A stretch of 19,638 nt of DNA from the NCBI GenBank assembly GCA_003511885.1, contig DOIX01000429.1, forward strand, positions 15,938 to 35,575, written 5' to 3'. Made by a program: the position numbers and the translations under genes. Positions 15,425 to 19,638 of this stretch are shown here, piece after piece. The stretch is from Cyanobacteria bacterium UBA11153. GTDB lineage: Bacteria > Cyanobacteriota > Cyanobacteriia > Cyanobacteriales > Coleofasciculaceae. Position 1 is the stretch's first letter; the number at the start of each line of letters is the position of its first letter. A model generated the notes under the pieces. The model searched no databases and was not told the DNA's origin. It worked only from the letters and a program-made list of their open reading frames with translations.

Positions 15425-18265
15425 ATGTCCAATTTAGGAATTCTGTCAGACATCCAAAACCATTGGGCGAAAGACTCTATTCGCCAACTATTTAACCGTA
15501 AAATTGTCGGCGGCTATCCTGATAATACTTTTAAACCAAATAACCCCGTTACCCGCGCTGAATTTGCGGTTTTATTAAACAAAGCTTTTCCCAACGCCGC
15601 ACCCATTAAAAATTCAGTTACTTTTAAGGATGTACCCGCCAATCATTGGGCAAATTTAGCGATTCAATTTGTTACCCGTGCTGGTTTTTTCTCAGGATAT
15701 CCCGATGGTACTTTTAAACTAAATCAACCGATTCCCAAAGTCCAATCCTTAGTTGCCCTAGTCAGCGGCTTACAGTACGATATCAATACTACGCCAACTG
15801 AAATCCTCAATCAGTATTTTGATGATGTGGCTGCTATTCCCAAATATGCTGTCAAGGCAATCGCTACTGCTACCCAAAAATATCTAGTTATTAATTATCC
15901 CAATATCCGACGACTTAATCCCAATCAAAATGCTACTAGAGGAGAAATCGCTGCCTTACTTTGTCGCGCCTTAAATCTTCCTGGTGTTCCCTTAGATTAT
16001 ATTGTCGCCCTCAATTTACTGACAATTAAACCCCAATTCGATGAAGCAGATTCCTTTACTGAAGAAACAGCCAGGGTAAAAGTTGGGGAGAAATGGGGTT
16101 ATATTGACAAAACTGGCAAATTTATCCTGCCACCTCAACATGACGAAGCCAATACTTTTTCGGAAGGAATAGCCTTAGTCAGAAGCTATCAAAATAAAAT
16201 CGAAAAAAATACCATAGAATTAAACCAATCTCCTCCCAACATTTCAGAAATACGTGGTGTTTGGCTAACGACAACTAATAGCCAAGTCTTCAACTCAAAA
16301 CAAAAGATTGTTGAAGCAATGAACTTTCTCGCCCAAAGCGGATTCAATGTGGTTTTTCCTGTTGTTTGGAATAATGGTGCGACTTTCTATCCCAGTCGCA
16401 TTATGCGAGAAAACTTTGGATTGGAGATAGATGGGCGATTTGTAGGTAGAGATCCCTTGGGAGAAATAGTTACGGAAGCTAAACGGGTAGGATTAGCAGT
16501 AATTCCTTGGTTTGAGTACGGATTTTCTAGTTCTTTCAACCAAAATGGGGGACGTTTAATTACCAAAAAACCAGATTGGGCTGGACGAGATTTTAGTGGT
16601 AATTTACTGAAAAAAAATAACTTTGATTGGATGAATGCTTTCGATCCTGAAGTCCAAACATTTCTCCTCAGTTTAATGCTAGAAGTTATTCAAAATTACG
16701 ATATTGCTGGAATTCAGGGAGACGATAGATTCCCTGCCTTACCTTCAGAAGGAGGATACGATGCCAAAACTGTTGCCCGATATTTTCAACAATTTAATCA
16801 AAATCCACCCACTAACCCCAAAGACTCTCAATGGTTGCAATGGCGTGCCGATGTACTGACAGATTTTTTAACTAATCTATACCAGCAAATTATTAATATA
16901 AATCCAAATTTGATTATTTCTCTTGCACCTAGTCCTTATCCTTGGGGATTACAAGAATACCTTCAAGATAGTCAAAGTTGGATGGATAGAGGATTGGTTG
17001 ATATTATCCATCCTCAATTATATCGCCGAGATTTTGCTGGATATAAACAACTTGTAGATAGATTAGTTAACGAGCAATTTATACCTCAACAATTACCTGC
17101 TGTTATTCCTGGTATGTTGATTAAAGTTAGTGCTTATCGGAGCAATCCGGAACTATTATTGCAGTCAATTCAGTATAATCGCGATCGCGGAATTAATGGG
17201 GAAGTCTTATTCTTCTATGAGGGATTGCGGGAAGATAATGATGCTTTGGGCAAAGTTTTGCGAGCTAATGTCTACTCTAAATCCGTTCCTTTTAATCCAT
17301 CGGCGATTAAAGCTGGTGGCTTTACCCATCGCCGAGTTGGTGGCAAATATAACTATATTGACTTATCTGGAAAATCGGTAAATCAGCCTCAATTCGATTG
17401 GGCTGATTCTTTTCAAGAGGAAAGAGCGCGAGTGAAAATGGGTTATAAATGGGGCTATATCGATAAAAATGGGGGGCTGATTAGTAGGTTACAGTTTGAT
17501 GAGGCTGAGTTTTTTTCGGAAGGATTAGCTTTGGTAAAAATAGCTAATAAATATGGCTATCTCGACAAGACAGGGAAACTGGTAATTCCACCACAATTTG
17601 AAGCTGCTAATTCTTTTAGTGAAGGGTTGGCGGCAGTTAAGGTAGGGGGTAAGTGGGGATATATCGATCCGACGGGAATATTAGTAATTCCGGCGCAGTT
17701 TGATGAGGCAGATTCTTTTGCTCAAGGATTAGCTAGAGTGGCGATAATTTATCCAAGTAATCCAGAGCCTACCAACTCCCCTATTAGTCCTAATCCTACC
17801 AATTCCTCAACTAATCCCAATCCAACTAATTCTCCAACTAATCCCAATCCAACTAATTTTATAATTAATCTAGAGCCTACCAATTCTCCAACTAATCCCA
17901 ATCCAACTAATTCTTCTACGATCAAATCTGGATATATAGACAAAACAGGTAAACTAATTATTATACCAAATTTTGATACTGGCAGTTATTTTTCTGAAGA
18001 GCTAGCAGCAGTAAAAATTGCCAACAAATGGGGCTACATTAATATTACAGGACAACTTATAATTGAGCCAAAATTTGATAATTTTGCACCCTTTAAAGAA
18101 GGATTAGCAGCAGTCAAGATTGATGATAAGTGGGGATATATAGATAAAACAGGAACATCCATTATCCCTCCTGAATTTGAAGAAGTGAAATCATTTTATC
18201 AAAGATTAGCTCTTGTCAAAATTGATGGAAAGTGGGGTTATATTCGCAATATTTTATTGAGGTGA
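15425..18265 (+). CDS. SLH + WG-repeat protein with an embedded GHL10 glycosidase-like domain
   Basis: This 946-residue protein has three S-layer homology segments in its first 190 residues (ILSDIQNHWAKDSI..., TFKDVPANHWANL..., YFDDVAAIPKYAV...), with GGYPDNTFKPN and SGYPDGTFKLN signatures. From about residue 200 it has WG repeats (pattern PQFDEADSF.E..A.VK...KWGYIDKTGK), about ten in all. A GHL10-type glycoside hydrolase-like domain lies at about 272-620 (RGVWLTTTNSQVF, VVFPVVWNNGATFYPS, GIQGDDRFPALP, IISLAPSPYPWG, FFYEG). Asn/Pro/Thr-rich repeats occupy 781-832. The ATG at 15425 is the first possible start, since a stop lies 48 bases upstream in frame. There is no signal peptide, which is odd for an SLH protein expected at the cell envelope. 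It converges with the response regulator, overlapping it by 12 bases. A role in cell-wall or polysaccharide binding and remodelling is inferred. Confidence 0.88.
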   Translation: MSNLGILSDIQNHWAKDSIRQLFNRKIVGGYPDNTFKPNNPVTRAEFAVLLNKAFPNAAPIKNSVTFKDVPANHWANLAIQFVTRAGFFSGYPDGTFKLNQPIPKVQSLVALVSGLQYDINTTPTEILNQYFDDVAAIPKYAVKAIATATQKYLVINYPNIRRLNPNQNATRGEIAALLCRALNLPGVPLDYIVALNLLTIKPQFDEADSFTEETARVKVGEKWGYIDKTGKFILPPQHDEANTFSEGIALVRSYQNKIEKNTIELNQSPPNISEIRGVWLTTTNSQVFNSKQKIVEAMNFLAQSGFNVVFPVVWNNGATFYPSRIMRENFGLEIDGRFVGRDPLGEIVTEAKRVGLAVIPWFEYGFSSSFNQNGGRLITKKPDWAGRDFSGNLLKKNNFDWMNAFDPEVQTFLLSLMLEVIQNYDIAGIQGDDRFPALPSEGGYDAKTVARYFQQFNQNPPTNPKDSQWLQWRADVLTDFLTNLYQQIININPNLIISLAPSPYPWGLQEYLQDSQSWMDRGLVDIIHPQLYRRDFAGYKQLVDRLVNEQFIPQQLPAVIPGMLIKVSAYRSNPELLLQSIQYNRDRGINGEVLFFYEGLREDNDALGKVLRANVYSKSVPFNPSAIKAGGFTHRRVGGKYNYIDLSGKSVNQPQFDWADSFQEERARVKMGYKWGYIDKNGGLISRLQFDEAEFFSEGLALVKIANKYGYLDKTGKLVIPPQFEAANSFSEGLAAVKVGGKWGYIDPTGILVIPAQFDEADSFAQGLARVAIIYPSNPEPTNSPISPNPTNSSTNPNPTNSPTNPNPTNFIINLEPTNSPTNPNPTNSSTIKSGYIDKTGKLIIIPNFDTGSYFSEELAAVKIANKWGYINITGQLIIEPKFDNFAPFKEGLAAVKIDDKWGYIDKTGTSIIPPEFEEVKSFYQRLALVKIDGKWGYIRNILLR
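17765..17920 (+). repeat. Coding minisatellite: Asn-Pro-Thr repeats
   Basis: Residues 781-832 repeat the unit PTNSPTNPN with small changes (EPTNSPIS, PNPTNSSTN, PNPTNFIINLE). At DNA level a unit starting CCAACTAATCCCAATCC recurs about every 27-30 bases. The copies are nearly identical, indicating recent slippage or unequal exchange, and all lengths are multiples of three. It looks like a flexible linker. Confidence 0.8.
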
Positions 18266-18640
18266 TTGAGGAGTAATTCCTGTCGCCTTGTAAACTGAAT
18301 TCAATATGTCATCAATGTCCAATGGTTTGAGGATGAGATCGTTAGCTCCCAATGCAAAAGCACGATTACGAATTTCTGGATCGTAGTCAGAAGTAAATAA
18401 AATAAAAGGCATTTCTTCTCGACTCCAAGTCTTGCGTAATTCCTCAAGTACCCCACACCCATTGATTTCGGGTATATACATATCGCAAAGAACCACATCT
18501 GGCTTAACTTCGCGGGCTAAACTTAAGGCAGAGACTCCATCACCAGCACCGACAACATTAAAATTTTCCATTTCCAGGAGATCGAAAATGGATGCGCGGA
18601 CAATCTCATCATCTTCAATAACTAACACTAATTTACTCAT
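18254..18640 (-). CDS. CheY-like response regulator, receiver domain only
   Basis: This 128-residue receiver domain accepts phosphate from a histidine kinase. The acidic pocket is E9-D10-D11 (IEDDE), the phospho-acceptor D53 in VLCDMYIP, the switch Thr T83 in LFTSDYD and the conserved Lys K105 in ILKPLD. No output domain follows, so it acts by binding partners, like CheY or PatA-type regulators. No kinase gene is in the window. The start ATG at 18640 follows AGGACAG. Its last codons overlap the 3' end of the SLH gene by 12 bases tail to tail, so transcription from either side may interfere. Confidence 0.93.
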   Translation of the reverse strand: MSKLVLVIEDDEIVRASIFDLLEMENFNVVGAGDGVSALSLAREVKPDVVLCDMYIPEINGCGVLEELRKTWSREEMPFILFTSDYDPEIRNRAFALGANDLILKPLDIDDILNSVYKATGITPQSPQ

Positions 18641-18922
18641 GGCTCTGTCCTATTGAAAAATCAATTGTGTTTACTAGTACTTGACAATTTGAGGAGGTAA
18701 GGAGTTGAGAAAATTTCCATCTATGATTTTATTGGAGCATAATTTCCTCATGACTGGCTCATAGAAATATAGTAGTTCCAGTTGGTGTAGTTACAAATTT
18801 GCCAATCGGGATGATTCCTGGCACTAATGCTTACAGATATTGGCTGTAAATACGCTAGGGAATAGCGCGATAGCTCCCGATCGTAGAACGGAATACTAAT
18901 TGACTATCAAGACTGTATTATA
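18641..18922. other. Spacer between response regulator and zinc-ribbon gene
   Basis: About 280 bases with no gene I support. A start-less 31-codon plus-strand frame (VVPVGVVTNLPIGMIPGTNA) was considered and not called. The promoter of the response regulator should lie in its left part. Confidence 0.4.
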
Positions 18923-19198
18923 TCAAGATATCCTGAACGATTGCTCAGTTGTATCCGTCTCGATTCCATCAAGGCAGGAGCCATAACTGAAGCGATGACT
19001 CAGCGATGACTCGGCGGGGCTAAAGATTCCTGAAGATAAGATTTCCTGAAGAGGTTTAACAACTTGAGCCTTTGCCATTAGAGTTTGGTCATCGTCTTGA
19101 GTCGATATCTCTTCATTGCATCGAGAACAAAACCAATAGAGGCGTTTGTTATGAATATGGAGTACTAACTTCCGCGCACAATGGGGGCACTTTTTCAT
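18923..19198 (-). CDS. Small zinc-ribbon protein, unknown role
   Basis: This 91-residue protein begins MKKCPHCARKL, and a second pair, WFCSRCNEEI, follows 20 residues later. The four Cys (C4, C7 and a CxxC near residue 25) form a zinc ribbon, suggesting nucleic-acid or protein binding. The rest is hydrophilic and low in structure. ATG at 19198 is chosen because AGGAG lies eight bases upstream; a longer frame from 19228 has no site. An exact 11-base tandem duplication inside the gene (18991-19012) shifts the frame of its C-terminus, so the last 27 or so residues may not be the ancestral end. I do not recognise a family. Confidence 0.6.
   Translation of the reverse strand: MKKCPHCARKLVLHIHNKRLYWFCSRCNEEISTQDDDQTLMAKAQVVKPLQEILSSGIFSPAESSLSHRFSYGSCLDGIETDTTEQSFRIS
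18991..19012. repeat. Exact 11-bp tandem duplication in the zinc-ribbon gene
   Basis: AGCGATGACTC occurs twice back to back (18991-19001, 19002-19012). Since 11 is not a multiple of three, gain or loss of one copy changes the frame: with one copy the protein would end about eight residues later (LQLWLLP, stop) instead of continuing to 18923. Confidence 0.8.
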
Positions 19199-19206
19199 CA
19201 GTCTTG

Positions 19207-19211
19207 CTCCT
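19207..19211 (-). promoter_or_regulatory. Shine-Dalgarno AGGAG for the zinc-ribbon gene
   Basis: AGGAG (read on the minus strand) lies eight bases before the ATG at 19198 and decides that start over an upstream one at 19228. Confidence 0.6.
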
Positions 19212-19362
19212 GTATCGACGATAGCCAAGCGCTAGACTTGCTCCTGACGCTGAAGTCTGTGTCCAAACTGGGGGCGGCTAAAATGGGGGGGCGGGGTGTA
19301 TGGAACATAGTCATGACCGTATCTGAGCCGATAATTTAGAAGATTACTCAAAAAAAGTGAAA

Positions 19363-19390
19363 ATTTCGGGTATGAAAAAGTTCCCGAAAT
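19363..19390. repeat. 8-bp inverted repeat in the right-end spacer
   Basis: ATTTCGGG and CCCGAAAT pair perfectly around 12 bases; weak as a terminator because no T-run follows. It may be the end of an element that continues beyond the window. Confidence 0.4.
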
Positions 19391-19503
19391 GGCAGGATCT
19401 GTAGTTTGCTAAAATCTTGATTTTCTGAGGATTCCTAACCCACATTCCGCACTTCGGTTTGTAGCATGTCAAGTAATACGTCGGTCTTGACTAATAATCA
19501 CCT

Positions 19504-19522
19504 GAGTTCGGAGTTCGGAGTT
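19504..19522. repeat. Heptanucleotide tandem repeat GAGTTCG
   Basis: GAGTTCG GAGTTCG GAGTT gives 2.7 copies with a 7-base period, the type of short tandem repeat often found between cyanobacterial genes. No function is seen. Confidence 0.7.
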
Positions 19523-19638
19523 TTCCCTTGACTTTTTTCATGATAGTTACGAAAATTCCGCTCGTAATATCGATTTCTTGCCTAAGAGATTAGATCAAAA
19601 AATGCTGTAAAGCTCTTGTTTAGAGGCTTTCAGCTTAG

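Larger units (their letters stand above)
19199..19638. other. About 440 bases without a recognised gene
   Basis: No frame of useful length or ribosome site is visible apart from the promoter side of the zinc-ribbon gene. It contains an 8-bp inverted repeat ATTTCGGG/CCCGAAAT (19363-19390) with a 12-base loop, a GC-rich patch with G-runs near 19270-19300, and a 7-base tandem repeat GAGTTCG at 19504-19522. A phrase near 19435-19460 (CCTAACCCACATTCCGCAC) may belong to a mobile element outside the window. Confidence 0.45.

Noticed and set aside
17765..17920. CRISPR-like array
   Set aside because: The repeats are in-frame coding units without unique spacers, and no cas gene is nearby.

Overview
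The window looks like chromosomal DNA of a filamentous, non-marine-picoplankton type cyanobacterium (an Oscillatoriales-like genome is my best guess). Three things support this. It carries chlL and chlN for light-independent chlorophyll synthesis. It has at least six copies of the HIP1 octamer GCGATCGC (1806, 1961, 4319, 8492, 10860, 17181). Its intergenic spaces are crowded with the short palindromic repeats typical of such genomes. Base composition is AT-leaning.

Layout. 69-1985 (-) is a Uup-type ABC-F ATPase. 2210-2785 (+) is an unrecognised soluble protein and 3001-3897 (+) a bestrophin-family channel. 4162-5073 (+) is a ribonuclease D-like exonuclease whose start codon lies in a perfect hairpin. 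5131-7149 (+) is a GH13 alpha-amylase-family enzyme. On the minus strand, 8728 to 7203 is a scrambled accessory locus: a 56-codon stub of a 4-Cys Ser/Thr kinase, then an overlapping SUMF1/formylglycine-generating-enzyme-fold gene, then a truncated gene resembling the diversity-generating-retroelement (DGR) accessory protein Avd. 8729-9532 is a repeat-rich gap leading into chlL (9533-10399) and chlN (10577-11980), which are separated by an inverted-repeat element. Then come a 2-oxoglutarate/Fe(II) dioxygenase (12316-12891), a DUF262 gene and an overlapping AAA-type ATPase gene that appears cut short at a two-hairpin repeat (13215-15226), and a 946-residue SLH + WG-repeat + GHL10 glycosidase-like protein (15425-18265). 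The right end has a CheY-like response regulator (18254-18640, -), a small zinc-ribbon protein (18923-19198, -) and about 440 bases with no gene that I recognise.

How the genes work together. chlL/chlN form two of the three subunits of dark-operative protochlorophyllide reductase; chlB is not here. DUF262 + ATPase is a translationally coupled pair of the sort often seen in defence or DNA-processing contexts, but its ATPase is probably no longer intact. The most interesting part is the SUMF1-fold gene with its Avd-like neighbour: its gene order and the composition of its 3' end fit the target gene of a DGR whose reverse transcriptase and template repeat have been lost or lie elsewhere. The rest are housekeeping or unrelated singletons.

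All assignments come from reading the sequence and remembered family motifs; no database search was run.
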